This document shows, one piece after another, positions 10,201-18,404 of a DNA stretch of 64,000 nucleotides. A program made the translations under genes and the position numbers. Source of the stretch: Albibacterium bauzanense (GTDB lineage Bacteria > Bacteroidota > Bacteroidia > Sphingobacteriales > Sphingobacteriaceae); NCBI RefSeq assembly GCF_004339765.1, contig NZ_SMGO01000003.1:62001-126000 (forward strand), written 5' to 3'. Under the pieces are notes generated by a model that did not search any database, was not told the origin of the DNA, and worked only from the letters and a program-made list of their open reading frames with translations. The first letter of the stretch is position 1; each line of letters opens with the position of its first letter.

Positions 10201-10400
10201 ATAGTTAAATTGTACTGGCCATCCGCATTCGTACCAGTCGAAGTTGTAGTTCCTTTTACAGAAACGACGACCCCTGGAATGGGAGCGTTATCGGAAGCCC
10301 CGATAACTTTACCGCTTACTTGCAAAGTCTGAGCAGATAGCTCAGAAGCAAACATAAGCATACTTAATAACATGAATACATGTAGAATTCTCTGTTTCAT
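7287..10400 (-). CDS. susC-like: SusC/RagA family TonB-dependent outer-membrane transporter
   Basis: This is a 1037-residue protein: signal peptide to about residue 23, a carboxypeptidase-regulatory-like domain (27-100, GKVIGASDNAPIPGVVVSV), a TonB-box-like stretch (LEQVVVVGYGTQ), the plug (RIEQSLQGRTSGL and PLWVVDGV) and a 22-strand barrel ending in F. It imports glycan oligosaccharides using TonB energy. The gene opens the operon susC-susD-lipoprotein-GH16. The 220-base upstream gap carries a promoter-like element and repeated boxes, and the regulator gene lies directly beyond it. Confidence 0.96.
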   Translation of the reverse strand: MKQRILHVFMLLSMLMFASELSAQTLQVSGKVIGASDNAPIPGVVVSVKGTTTSTGTNADGQYNLTISGTSATLEFRQIGMATQEVVVNSSGIYNVSLREDLTELEQVVVVGYGTQKKSVVTGAISSVKGSDLESMPVTRIEQSLQGRTSGLTIASNSGQPGSSATIRVRGITTFGNNNPLWVVDGVVVDAGGISYLNQSDIESIEVLKDASSQAIYGARAAAGVILVTTKKGVAGTMRVNYNAYYGTSAPARKLSLLNGTEYATLRNESALAAGKALPFANPQEFGEGTNWQDQIFNNNAQRHNHELSISGGNDKSTFYGSFGYLSQDGIVATEISKYNRINIRLNSEHKIKDWLKFGQNLGYSHEKSQGLGNTNSEFGGPLSAAINLDPLTPVVETDPAIINSKPYSDNPVVRDQNGNPYGISESVTQEMTNPLAYIQTRLGNYGWSDNIVGNVYAEISPIEGLTFRSTLGSKLSYWGNESFTPVFYLNATNQNAQNNFTRSRSKGFDWNLENTVSYSRLVGDHSFQALIGQGAYYDNRSTGLNVTYFDIPVDNFDDASMNYNIPTDQRNSSGYENAGHTVSSLFARLNYNYQEKYLAEGLIRRDGSSRFGSNNKYGVFPSFSLGWVASKEDFLADVESINILKIRGGYGVVGNDNIGDFAYIATVSGGRNYTIGQTDMYTVGYSPNAPSNPDLKWEETSQTNIGFDLTFLNRLNVTFDWYNKVTKGILQNPRIPYYVGAIGNPAANVADMKNTGVELELGYRNKWGDVDFSVNGNASYVRNEVTNIGAGVSFINGAGFQASSYNITRTMVGQPYNSFYGFKNLGIFQTQAEIDAYTNAEGGLIQPNAKPGDFKWADLSNDGGIGEDDRTFIGDPTPTWAFGLTFNVAWKGFDAVVFGQGVAGNKIFQGLRRLDIGNANYSSKALGRWTGAGSSETYPRLSDNDPNNNFAYPSGFYLEDGDFFRLKTLQLGYTIPSSMTQQIGLQKARVYVMSENLFTLTKYSGFDPEIGGGILSIDRGIYPQARSFMVGLNVTF

Positions 10401-10471
10401 AGAATGAAATTATTTAACATGGTTTAAAAATTTAGTTATAGCAATCCTTTGAGATAGCGGAGTGCTAGGTA

Positions 10472-10479
10472 TGAAAGTA
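10472..10479 (-). promoter_or_regulatory. Probable -7 element of the susC operon
   Basis: TACTTTCA on the minus strand differs from TAnnTTTG at one defined base and lies 72 bases before the susC start. The repeated boxes lie 35 to 93 bases upstream of it, where an activator would bind. Confidence 0.4.
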
Positions 10480-10513
10480 GATAGATAATGAGAAAACCAG
10501 AATTATCAGCCAT

Positions 10514-10572
10514 CTACAATACCCCTACAATGGAATATTTCGTGATGTAAAAGCCACTACAATACCACTACA
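10514..10572. repeat. Paired 16-bp direct repeats upstream of susC, probable activator site
   Basis: CTACAATACCCCTACA at 10514-10529 and CTACAATACCACTACA at 10557-10572 differ at one base and are spaced 43 bp. Each contains two CTACA boxes 11 bp apart, so four boxes fall roughly on one face of the helix. They lie between the regulator gene and susC. A binding site for the adjacent regulator is the obvious hypothesis. Confidence 0.55.
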
Positions 10573-10621
10573 GCTAATTTGTATATAGCTATATATCAAT
10601 TAATTAATAAATCATGAAATC

Positions 10622-13531
10622 TTATTCTGCTATGAACTGTAATAGGTAGGTGTGTAGATTGGTCTCAGGGCTAATTTCTAGCTTTTTTCGTAGCCGATAA
10701 CGACCAACTTCGATTCCTTTTATAGTGATATTCATTAATTGTGCGATTTCCTTTGAAGATAAATTCATACGTAGGTATGCACATATTTTCAATTCATTTG
10801 AAGTTAAATCAGGATGCCTTGCTTTCAAGTTAGAAAAGAATCCCTCGTTTGCATTATTAAAATGTACACTAAATTTTTCCCAGTCCTCACTCGTACGTTC
10901 TCCTGATTTGACCAATCGCATTAACTGCCTAAAACTGATTGAACCCCAGTCAGCATCATCCTTTTTTGCAATTTCATGTATTTTGTCTTTAATCTTTGAT
11001 AGAACCTCGCCGCGTTGAACTAAATGCATTGTCATACTCACCAACTCTCTATCTTTAAAATCAAGATCAGCTTTCAATTTCTCATTCTTAAGTCGGACTA
11101 CCTCTTTTTCTCGATGATCTAATTCAAGCTGTCGAAGATATAATTCATTTTCGTGCTTCAATGTCAATTTACGTTTTTGCCTCTTTATATAGTAATATAG
11201 AAGCATCAAAAAGACAAGCGCATATATTATATAACTGAATGTATTTGCATACCATGCTGGTAATACATAAAAAGAATATGAAAGGACTTCTGATTCACTT
11301 CCACTGCTATTTCTTGATTTTACGTTGAAAGTGTATTTACCAGGTGACAAATTAGTATACTCTTTATCACTTTTACTATTCCAGGTGGACCAGTTTTTAT
11401 CAAAACCTTCCATTAGATAGCTATACTCAACATTACCAAGCTGATCATAGAGTGTACTTGAAAAAGTGAACTGAAATGAATTCAATTTATAACTTAATTC
11501 TGCCAGATCCTGCGGAAACTGCCCATGTCCACCATACAATATCGTTTCATTCTTCTCCGCATCAAGAGCTTTCACAGTTCTTAATAGTACATTAGGCTCC
11601 AATATTCGTTCCCTATATTTATTATAATTGAGAAGAATACCTCCCTTATTTGCTCCAACAAATACATGGTTATTATCAAAAGCATAAACAGACTCATAGC
11701 CACCCAATACTCTTCCGTCTAATTCCGGAAAATAAACCAGGGTATAAGGTATTTCACCGTTTGATCTGGAAAAATCCAACACACCAAGTTTCTTCTTACT
11801 TACAAACCAAATATTTCCCGTTTTATCTTCATACATATACTCCGGCGAAACACCTTTTAAAGGTTTAAATAAATTCGACAACACAAATTTATCTTGAGAT
11901 ATATCATATTCATAAATACCATCTCGGGCTGAAACAAGGATGTTATTTCTGATATAGAATAAATAATTATTTAATGGCGAACTAAGCCCTTCATTCATTC
12001 CATATTCTTTCTGCGTCACAACCTTCTTTAAATCTTTCGATAGAAATAATTTAAAGACTCCCCGATAAGGGTGAGATACCCATACTGCATTTTCTCTTTC
12101 ATCAAAATGAATGAAACGTAATGATTCCTCTGATCCCTCTACCTCTTTCGGATTAGAAAACTGACCATTATCAAATGAAATATGTTGAAGTCCCCAGTAT
12201 GTTCCCGCAATAATACTTTGTGAAGGATATACTCTCGATACTGGTGTAAATAACCAGGTTCCCGGTGTTGAATAAATTTTCTTTGCGTTAAATCCATTAA
12301 TACTATAGGCTCCATCTTCATGTCCCATCAACAAATTTTCGTTGATCTCATTCAACATCCATACTTGACCATCTGTGTCTGCTATCTTAACAAATCTCGA
12401 GTTAGCCATTCCGATATCTCCCAAATCTTTATACTGAAAACTACTTGCATACAACCCGTTAGATGTACCAACATAAAGCTTATTATCAAATATGCGCATT
12501 GTATAAGTACTGATAGGATTATCTTTATCAGGATGAATGTATTTTATAGCACTATTAATTGCTATAAAGTCTATTCCATCATCCAGCGCAAGCCAAATAT
12601 TCTCATCCCGATCAATAAATACATCTCGAATATTATTTTTCTGCAGTCCCTCTCCATACATATATTTCTGTACTACTCTACCTTGTTTATCCATCACCAG
12701 TAAACCTGATGCTGTCGTTCCAAAAGCGAATAGATCTGTCGAAATTCTCTCACCACTATATATCCTACTAGTATACAGCATATTATCAACTTCCGTTATT
12801 TTAGGAAGTAACTGATTACCTACCAAGTAGAAAAGACCATTTTTTAATGTTGTAACTAATAAGGTATCTTGATTATAAGGAAGTATATGGGTTACAGGAG
12901 AAACATTGAGATCTGCATGATTAGCTAATGGTTTCCAAAACCCGCCATCATACTGCATCAAACCCTGCTCTTGAGATTGAGCATATAATTTACCATCAAC
13001 CTCGCCCATATATTGCCAAGTATTCTTCGGTTTATCAACAGTAATACGTTCTCCATTATATCGAAAAATACGATTGTTCGTCATAAAGAAAACACCATCA
13101 TCAACAATTGTGATGCGCCATACATCTGCAAATTCACGCTCTGTATTGATAATCAGAGGCACAAGCGAATGGTAGTGTAAGGTTCCTGTCTCATCCGCTT
13201 CAAAATATCCCAACTCATCTTGCCCGCCAACATAAATCCGATTTTTATTATCAACAGCTACCGAGCGCACAATTGTGCTATTTGGCAATGGAAATACTGA
13301 CCAGTAATAACCATCAAAAGTCATTAACCCTTCATTATTGCCAAAGTACATGATGCCTTCAGAATCCTGATCAACGCTCCAATTCTGTAATCCAGCTTTA
13401 TAAACCTCATTAGAATAATTTATAATTTGGGGTACAGCAATGGTACGCTGTGCCAAAGCATTGAAATTAACAACAAAAACAACAGCTATAACAGCAAACA
13501 AATAGCGGTTCATTTGGATAAATTGGTTCAT
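10622..13531 (-). CDS. Two-component-type propeller regulator with Y_Y_Y and LuxR HTH domains, no kinase
   Basis: This is a 969-residue protein: signal peptide (1-27), a long series of propeller repeats to about residue 690 (such as DSEGIMYFGNNEGLMTFDG and DRDENIWLALDDGIDFI), a Y_Y_Y domain (YSYLMEGFDKNWSTW, YTNLSPGKYTFNVKS), one membrane helix (about 760-780), a cytoplasmic coiled coil, and a LuxR-type HTH (about 908-965, LTSNELKICAYLRMNLSSKEIA). There is no histidine kinase or receiver domain. The periplasmic propeller probably senses a glucan oligosaccharide and the tethered HTH probably acts directly on DNA. It is divergent in function but transcribed toward susC, which it likely activates. 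Confidence 0.9.
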   Translation of the reverse strand: MNQFIQMNRYLFAVIAVVFVVNFNALAQRTIAVPQIINYSNEVYKAGLQNWSVDQDSEGIMYFGNNEGLMTFDGYYWSVFPLPNSTIVRSVAVDNKNRIYVGGQDELGYFEADETGTLHYHSLVPLIINTEREFADVWRITIVDDGVFFMTNNRIFRYNGERITVDKPKNTWQYMGEVDGKLYAQSQEQGLMQYDGGFWKPLANHADLNVSPVTHILPYNQDTLLVTTLKNGLFYLVGNQLLPKITEVDNMLYTSRIYSGERISTDLFAFGTTASGLLVMDKQGRVVQKYMYGEGLQKNNIRDVFIDRDENIWLALDDGIDFIAINSAIKYIHPDKDNPISTYTMRIFDNKLYVGTSNGLYASSFQYKDLGDIGMANSRFVKIADTDGQVWMLNEINENLLMGHEDGAYSINGFNAKKIYSTPGTWLFTPVSRVYPSQSIIAGTYWGLQHISFDNGQFSNPKEVEGSEESLRFIHFDERENAVWVSHPYRGVFKLFLSKDLKKVVTQKEYGMNEGLSSPLNNYLFYIRNNILVSARDGIYEYDISQDKFVLSNLFKPLKGVSPEYMYEDKTGNIWFVSKKKLGVLDFSRSNGEIPYTLVYFPELDGRVLGGYESVYAFDNNHVFVGANKGGILLNYNKYRERILEPNVLLRTVKALDAEKNETILYGGHGQFPQDLAELSYKLNSFQFTFSSTLYDQLGNVEYSYLMEGFDKNWSTWNSKSDKEYTNLSPGKYTFNVKSRNSSGSESEVLSYSFYVLPAWYANTFSYIIYALVFLMLLYYYIKRQKRKLTLKHENELYLRQLELDHREKEVVRLKNEKLKADLDFKDRELVSMTMHLVQRGEVLSKIKDKIHEIAKKDDADWGSISFRQLMRLVKSGERTSEDWEKFSVHFNNANEGFFSNLKARHPDLTSNELKICAYLRMNLSSKEIAQLMNITIKGIEVGRYRLRKKLEISPETNLHTYLLQFIAE

Positions 13532-13548
13532 GGTTTACTCAGATCTGA

Positions 13549-13556
13549 CAAAAATA
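13549..13556 (-). promoter_or_regulatory. -7 promoter element of the propeller regulator
   Basis: TATTTTTG on the minus strand fits TAnnTTTG exactly and lies 17 bases before the regulator start codon. No TTG is seen at the 19-base distance. Confidence 0.5.
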
Positions 13557-13638
13557 ATTAAGCGATTTGGCTAAATATAATAAAATACTCGGATGGAGCT
13601 TATCTGCCTTAGCCAATTCAGAACAATCTTTACTATTC

Positions 13639-14304
13639 TTAAAATTGTTCTTTTACGATATGTGTGTCGTCTATGCCTAATTCTTGCAAAAAAATCAATA
13701 CAGCATCCATCATCGGTGGTGGTCCGCAAAGATAAAAGTAAGTGTCGGAGCTCTCCATTTGTGCTTTAATTAAATCTTTTGTTATATATCCATGTTCAAA
13801 CCCTGCCATTTCCTCTTCAGATAGAACATTAATAAAGTTTTCACCCAGCAAACGATTAAAAAATGCTTGGTTAATAATATCATTTGAAGTTTTGTTAGCA
13901 AATATGAGTTTGTTTTTACCAACACTATGTTGTTTTTCGAGACTTCTAAAAATGGAAATAAAAGGTGTGACACCTGCTCCACCTGCAATAAAAATCCCCT
14001 CACCTTTATATTGAATATCGCCAAATACTTCGCCGATAGAAAGTGAGTCGCCTTGCTTAAGCTTTCCTATTTGCTTTGTAACACCATTACGTTCAGGATA
14101 GGTCTTTATAAAAAACTCTAAATGATTATCTGAAGGTAAAGAGGTGAAAGTAAAAGGTCTTAACTCTTCTTCGAAACCAGGTTTATTTACAGAAACATCT
14201 ACTGCCTGTCCGGGTACAAATGAAACATCTTGTGGTTTTTTCGTTTTAATGTGTACCACATTGTGTGTGTCATTTTCGATTGAAATTATTTTTATTTGCT
14301 CCAT
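13639..14304 (-). CDS. FAD-binding ferredoxin/flavodoxin reductase-type oxidoreductase
   Basis: This is a 221-residue protein of the ferredoxin-NADP reductase fold. The FAD-binding signature RPFTFTS lies near residue 50, the NAD(P) motif GGAGVTPFISIFRSL near residue 107, and the C-terminal CGPPPMMDAVLIFLQELG completes the pattern. It should move electrons between NAD(P)H and a flavin or iron-sulphur partner. The length suits a stand-alone reductase without a ferredoxin domain. No partner gene is adjacent. Confidence 0.85.
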   Translation of the reverse strand: MEQIKIISIENDTHNVVHIKTKKPQDVSFVPGQAVDVSVNKPGFEEELRPFTFTSLPSDNHLEFFIKTYPERNGVTKQIGKLKQGDSLSIGEVFGDIQYKGEGIFIAGGAGVTPFISIFRSLEKQHSVGKNKLIFANKTSNDIINQAFFNRLLGENFINVLSEEEMAGFEHGYITKDLIKAQMESSDTYFYLCGPPPMMDAVLIFLQELGIDDTHIVKEQF

Positions 14305-14472
14305 TATATTAGCTTTAATTACATTTCACCATAAAACCCCACTGTGCTATAAATATACTAAGGTTTTTTAACTAATGAGCGGACTTAATAATTGTAAAAT
14401 ATCAAATATTGTTTAATTAATTACTTGATAAAATCATAATAGTAGCTCTATGATCGTTTAATATTAGTGCAC

Positions 14473-14480
14473 TAGTTTTG
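14473..14480 (+). promoter_or_regulatory. -7 promoter element for the small conserved gene
   Basis: TAGTTTTG fits TAnnTTTG and lies 47 bases before the preferred start of the 71-residue gene. Confidence 0.45.
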
Positions 14481-14527
14481 TAAATGCAAACAAGATAGCT
14501 GTAATTAATTTTATAAAGATCATGATC

Positions 14528-14743
14528 ATGCTGGAATATGTAAAGTTGATTTTATCGAAGGTAAGTTTTGACAAGACTTTATTCGAAAGGGAACTGATTA
14601 AAAGCTTGAAAACGCTTAAAAAAGACGAACTAATACAACTTAAACAATGGTGTAATGAAAAATTCACCGATATACACTTACTTATCGTTAATAGAGTATT
14701 TCAACCTCTTGACTTAGCAAATGAAAATTATCTGATCAACTAA
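14528..14743 (+). CDS. Small conserved Bacteroidota protein of unknown function
   Basis: The frame encodes 71 residues from the ATG at 14528. An ATG two codons earlier is less likely because related proteins, as I recall them, begin MLEY. The sequence reads MLEYVKLILSKVSFD followed by LFERELIKSLKTLKK and ends in a polar tail. It is predicted helical and charged, with no signal peptide or catalytic motif. The pattern (a hydrophobic first helix, then FE-EL-K and LKQWCNEKF) recurs in short proteins of many Bacteroidota. The function is unknown. Confidence 0.65.
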   Translation: MLEYVKLILSKVSFDKTLFERELIKSLKTLKKDELIQLKQWCNEKFTDIHLLIVNRVFQPLDLANENYLIN

Positions 14744-14804
14744 AACAGAAATAATATGAACGAATATTATTTGAAGCAATATACATCTGATGAGATCTAA
14801 TAAT

Positions 14805-15326
14805 TTACAGACTTTCCCTTTGCATTGCTTTTAATATATTTTTTCTAGCAACATGTATTGCGGGTGAACTTTCCCCTTCCATCATTTCCAATGCAGCTTT
14901 AAACTCTTGCATCAATTCAGAGCTCGAACGACAAAGTTCAAAAGCGATTTTCATACAAAGAGACTGAATTCCTGAAGGTTCTTTCTTTGTAATCATTCGC
15001 TCCAGACAAAAATCAAGAAAATCTACTCTTAGAAGACTCACTAAAGGCTGCTTGTATAAAAGAGTGAGTATTAATCTACGCTTTCCAGTATGTTGACAGA
15101 TCAAAACCTCGTCAATCATTTCATCTTGTTTACAAAATAACCATTCGTTTTCCTTCAAAGAAAAATGGCTCATAACCCAAGCAGCTTGAAATGCAACCTT
15201 ATCATTGGGGTCAAAGAGTAAACTGAATAACTCTTGTTTCTTTAAACCGTTATCTTGAATCCGATAAATAATTTCTTGCATATCATCCATGTTGATACGT
15301 TGCGAAAGTCTTTCTTTGATGTTCAT
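14805..15326 (-). CDS. HEAT-like helical protein of unknown function
   Basis: This is a 173-residue all-helical cytoplasmic protein. The segment KVAFQAAWVMSHFSLKENEWL and later paired helices resemble HEAT/ARM repeats (helices of 15-20 residues with Ala/Leu cores). There is no signal peptide or catalytic motif. Similar short proteins are widespread as hypothetical proteins in Bacteroidota. A scaffolding role is possible but not shown. It is divergent from the fatty-acid synthase operon. Confidence 0.6.
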   Translation of the reverse strand: MNIKERLSQRINMDDMQEIIYRIQDNGLKKQELFSLLFDPNDKVAFQAAWVMSHFSLKENEWLFCKQDEMIDEVLICQHTGKRRLILTLLYKQPLVSLLRVDFLDFCLERMITKKEPSGIQSLCMKIAFELCRSSSELMQEFKAALEMMEGESSPAIHVARKNILKAMQRESL

Positions 15327-15451
15327 TCAGTTACAATGAAGTATTTAATATTGACGTACAAATACAAAAATTTAGCGATATATAGTTAACGCGTACTTCG
15401 CTCAATAAAATATCACAGAAAATCAGAAACTACGTTTACAGCAAATTTAAG

Positions 15452-15481
15452 TTGTTTTGTCCGATTAATATTTTAATTTTG
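15452..15481 (+). promoter_or_regulatory. Canonical Bacteroidota promoter of the fatty-acid synthase operon
   Basis: TTG at 15452-15454 and TAATTTTG at 15474-15481 are separated by exactly 19 bases, the classical -33/-7 arrangement. Transcription should start near 15486, about 27 bases before the TTG start codon of the first gene. Confidence 0.75.
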
Positions 15482-15512
15482 AGTAATCATTATAAACTTA
15501 TTCAACAATCCA

Positions 15513-16235
15513 TTGAGAAAACTCAAAGTATTGATTACAGGTTCCAGCTCTGGCTTGGGATTAGCAATTGCTAGAAAACTCAACGGTACTTACCACTTAA
15601 TCTTGCATGCATCAAAAGAAGAACATGTTAAAGAATTAAGAGAAAACAACTCGGTACTAGCAGCTGATTTCAATGACCCTGCTGAGCTCAAGGCATTCTG
15701 TAAACGACTTAAAGCTGAGCATGGCGATGATTTATTTGCCGTTATTAATAATGCGGGAGTCACCTTCGATAAATCGCTGGTTTATCAACCAGAAACGGAT
15801 ATCGACACCATGCTCATGGTCAATTTAAAGGCACCAATCATGATCACCAAAACCGTTGTAAAATTATTTGGATTAAGAAAACGTGGTGTTGTTATACAAG
15901 TAAGTTCTTGCGTTGCAGAAACGGGTAACGCTTTTCAATCGGTTTATGCAGCAACCAAAGCTGGTCTGATTGCTTTCTCTAAGTCAATGGCTAAGGAAGT
16001 TGCCGTTTTATATGAACAACACGAAATACGGATCTTGACGGTTTCTCCAGGTTTAATAGAAACCCGTATGACCGATGCTGTACCGGCGAAAGAGAAAGAA
16101 AAATACTTGAATATGATTCCAGCACAGCGCTTTGGTAAACCAGAAGAAGTAGCAGAAGTAATCGCTTTTTTACTTTCGGATAAAGCGTCTTATATGAATG
16201 GTAGTAACATTCAAATTAATGGAGGGCTCTTATAA
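15513..16235 (+). CDS. 3-oxoacyl-ACP reductase-like SDR (KR of the fatty-acid synthase operon)
   Basis: This is a 240-residue short-chain dehydrogenase of the FabG type. It shows the NADPH motif TGSSSGLG (residues 9-16), VINNAG (78-82), catalytic Ser131/132 and YAATK with Tyr145 and Lys149. The start is a TTG codon: the frame is open back to a stop at 15480-15482 and no ATG or GTG occurs before it. It would reduce the beta-keto group made by the downstream ketosynthase. It opens the operon and its stop is 1 base before the dehydratase start. Confidence 0.88.
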   Translation: MRKLKVLITGSSSGLGLAIARKLNGTYHLILHASKEEHVKELRENNSVLAADFNDPAELKAFCKRLKAEHGDDLFAVINNAGVTFDKSLVYQPETDIDTMLMVNLKAPIMITKTVVKLFGLRKRGVVIQVSSCVAETGNAFQSVYAATKAGLIAFSKSMAKEVAVLYEQHEIRILTVSPGLIETRMTDAVPAKEKEKYLNMIPAQRFGKPEEVAEVIAFLLSDKASYMNGSNIQINGGLL

Positions 16236-16236
16236 T

Positions 16237-16785
16237 ATGAACAGTCTCGTAGGCGTTGCACCAAATGAAATTCTTTTACACGGCCCCAGTAAGCTACTGA
16301 TTGACCAGTACCATTGGCATTTGCCTAAAACCGGTATTGTAGCAAGTTACAGCCCCAAAGCGAAAGACACTTTGGATCACTTTGGAATCTTTCGTGGAGT
16401 TGATCAAATTGAAGCGTTTGCTCAAGCTACAACAGTATCATGTGCTACCTTTTTAGAGGCTAAAAAGCGAAACTGTGCCCCAATTGAGTTACGAGATCTT
16501 TTTGTTCCGGCCTTTATTAGTGTGGGACAGGTATACTTTCATCACTATCTGGAGGAAGGCGATACCTTTATTTGTGCGGGACAGATCAAGTTCTATAAAT
16601 TCAGGCAGATGGTGTGCGATGGTCGGATTTACAAAGTACCAAAAGGATATGACCTTTCTGCGTACTTCAATGATTTTAATGAAGATATGCTGCATACATA
16701 TATGTTTCCGCCGGACTTCATATTAGTAGCCGAATTATTTGATATTACAGGGCGAGCCTTAAAAAAAGAATTTTTCAATCAATAA
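16237..16785 (+). CDS. FabZ-like hotdog 3-hydroxyacyl-ACP dehydratase
   Basis: The ATG at 16237 is chosen because it follows the SDR stop directly; an in-frame ATG 39 bases earlier would overlap the SDR. The protein has 182 residues. The hotdog active-site motif is present as DHFGIFRGVDQIEAFAQ with the His and Glu pair of FabZ, but the loop between them is three residues shorter than the usual HFPGxPxxPGVxxxE. It should dehydrate 3-hydroxyacyl-ACP in the cycle. The short loop may alter substrate fit. Confidence 0.8.
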   Translation: MNSLVGVAPNEILLHGPSKLLIDQYHWHLPKTGIVASYSPKAKDTLDHFGIFRGVDQIEAFAQATTVSCATFLEAKKRNCAPIELRDLFVPAFISVGQVYFHHYLEEGDTFICAGQIKFYKFRQMVCDGRIYKVPKGYDLSAYFNDFNEDMLHTYMFPPDFILVAELFDITGRALKKEFFNQ

Positions 16786-16789
16786 AAAT

Positions 16790-17050
16790 ATGGAAAGACA
16801 AGACATCATTGATGGTTTAGTAGAAATTTTGAAAACTGTGCGAACAGTAGATCCTGCGAAATTAACCCAGGTAACCGAAGAAACCGATTTTATTGCCGAT
16901 CTAGGCACTCCTTCTACCGAGATGATTAATATTGCCGCGAAAATCGAACAAAAGTTCGATATAGAATTTGACGACGACGATATAGATGATCTAGGCTCAA
17001 AGGTTAAAGATGTAGTCGATCTGATTGTACGTACCCAAGAAAAAGCTTAA
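16790..17050 (+). CDS. Acyl carrier protein of the fatty-acid synthase operon
   Basis: This is an 86-residue acidic helical protein. The phosphopantetheine site is Ser42 in DLGTPSTEMI instead of the usual DSLD, a variant seen in specialised ACPs. The C-terminal half is very acidic (EFDDDDIDDLG). It should carry the growing acyl chain for the surrounding enzymes. It starts 4 bases after the dehydratase and ends 1 base before the ketosynthase. Confidence 0.9.
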   Translation: MERQDIIDGLVEILKTVRTVDPAKLTQVTEETDFIADLGTPSTEMINIAAKIEQKFDIEFDDDDIDDLGSKVKDVVDLIVRTQEKA

Positions 17051-17051
17051 G

Positions 17052-18404
17052 ATGGAGCTCCAGGGAAGAAAAGTTGCAGTAGTAGGAATGGGTGGAGTTT
17101 TTCCTACCTGTACCAAGTTGGATGATTTTGCTGACAAACTATTTTCTAACCAAAGCCTTATCCGAGAGTGGGATCAGGCCAAACATCATGGAAAGCAAGT
17201 GCGTTCCAGCGTTTCGGGTTATGTCACAGAAGAAGAAATGCACTTAGAAGCTATTTATTCATCGCATATCGAAGATTATCCTGAAACATATTTAGATCAT
17301 TTGAATCGTATCCCACATGCCCATTTAGCGACAGCAGACGTTGGCAGTATTTGGGCTATGTTGGCTACACTGGATGCTATAAAAATGGCAGATTGGCAAG
17401 AGGATGACATTCAATCCGAGTTGACCGGTGTGGTAGTTGGATCAGGTGGTAGTGGTACTAAAATAGCCAGATCTGCTTGGCGCAATTTTTTTGAACTAGG
17501 TAAAAAAAGTCGTTCCATTGGAACACATACTGTTGACCGATCCATGTTCTATCGCGAAGCAGCCAACATTTCCTGTCTCATCAAAAATAAAGGCGTATGT
17601 GAATCAATCGGCTCCGCTTGTGCTACAGGCTTAGGTAATATTGGTCATGCATATCGATTAATCCAATATGGAATACAAGATCGTGCGGTTGCAGGTGGTG
17701 TAGAAGGTACTTCTTTAGAAAGCTTTATAGGCTTTGATGGAATGCAAATTCTAAGCCGTGGGTTTACTCCTGAGGCAAGTTCCCGGCCATTTGATATCAA
17801 TAGAAATGGTTTTGTTTGTTCGTTTGGAGCCGGAATTGTTTGCCTAGAGGCCTACGACATTGCTAAAGCTCGGGGAGCGAATATTCTGGGTGTGATTGAT
17901 CGCTATTTCAATAATTCCGATGGAGATGGCAATATGTTCCATCCATCCTATGATGGACAAAAACGCTTATGGAAGGGTTTATTAGGAAATTCCGGTATGG
18001 TGCCAGATGTTGTTAAAGTACATGGAACATCCACGCAAGTTGGAGATGCTATTGAACTTTTCAGCATTGCCGATATGCTCGGTGATAAAGGTTATCATAT
18101 TGCTGCGCCTAAATCACAGTTTGGCCACATGCTTGGCGCCTCCGGATCTGTTGAAATGATAGCTGCTCTTTTGATGCTTGAGCGACAAACCGTATTGCCT
18201 TGTCTCAACTCGGTTCAATTAAATACCGAGCTTGAGTATTTTCAACAGGCAGATTCGTGGGAAGGCCCTCAAACTCCGATGGCGCATTTTAGAGAGTTAA
18301 TACCACAAGAAGCATTCAAAAAAGAGATCAATACCGTTGTTTGTTTGAATTATGGATTTGGAGGTACCAATAGTTCTATTTTATTATCAAAAGATACACA
18401 ATGA
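17052..18404 (+). CDS. Beta-ketoacyl synthase (KS) of the operon
   Basis: The ATG at 17052 follows the ACP stop; an upstream frame start would overlap the ACP. The 450-residue thiolase-fold enzyme shows the FabB/F triad: Cys190 (SACATG), His324 (VHGTSTQVGD) and His359 (KSQFGHMLGASG), with the glycine-rich C-terminus NYGFGGTN. It condenses acyl groups with malonyl-ACP. There is no chain-length-factor partner next to it and no malonyl transferase, so malonyl-ACP presumably comes from the general pathway. Family membership is firm and the product is unknown. Confidence 0.92.
   Translation: MELQGRKVAVVGMGGVFPTCTKLDDFADKLFSNQSLIREWDQAKHHGKQVRSSVSGYVTEEEMHLEAIYSSHIEDYPETYLDHLNRIPHAHLATADVGSIWAMLATLDAIKMADWQEDDIQSELTGVVVGSGGSGTKIARSAWRNFFELGKKSRSIGTHTVDRSMFYREAANISCLIKNKGVCESIGSACATGLGNIGHAYRLIQYGIQDRAVAGGVEGTSLESFIGFDGMQILSRGFTPEASSRPFDINRNGFVCSFGAGIVCLEAYDIAKARGANILGVIDRYFNNSDGDGNMFHPSYDGQKRLWKGLLGNSGMVPDVVKVHGTSTQVGDAIELFSIADMLGDKGYHIAAPKSQFGHMLGASGSVEMIAALLMLERQTVLPCLNSVQLNTELEYFQQADSWEGPQTPMAHFRELIPQEAFKKEINTVVCLNYGFGGTNSSILLSKDTQ

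Noticed and set aside
10582-10595. Perfect TATATAGCTATATA palindrome after the propeller regulator
   Set aside because: It is pure low-complexity AT sequence and too short to separate from chance; no T tract marks it as a terminator.
13620-13651. Inverted repeat AGAACAAT/ATTGTTCT at the flavin reductase end
   Set aside because: Short stem with a long loop, overlapping the coding end and without a T tract.
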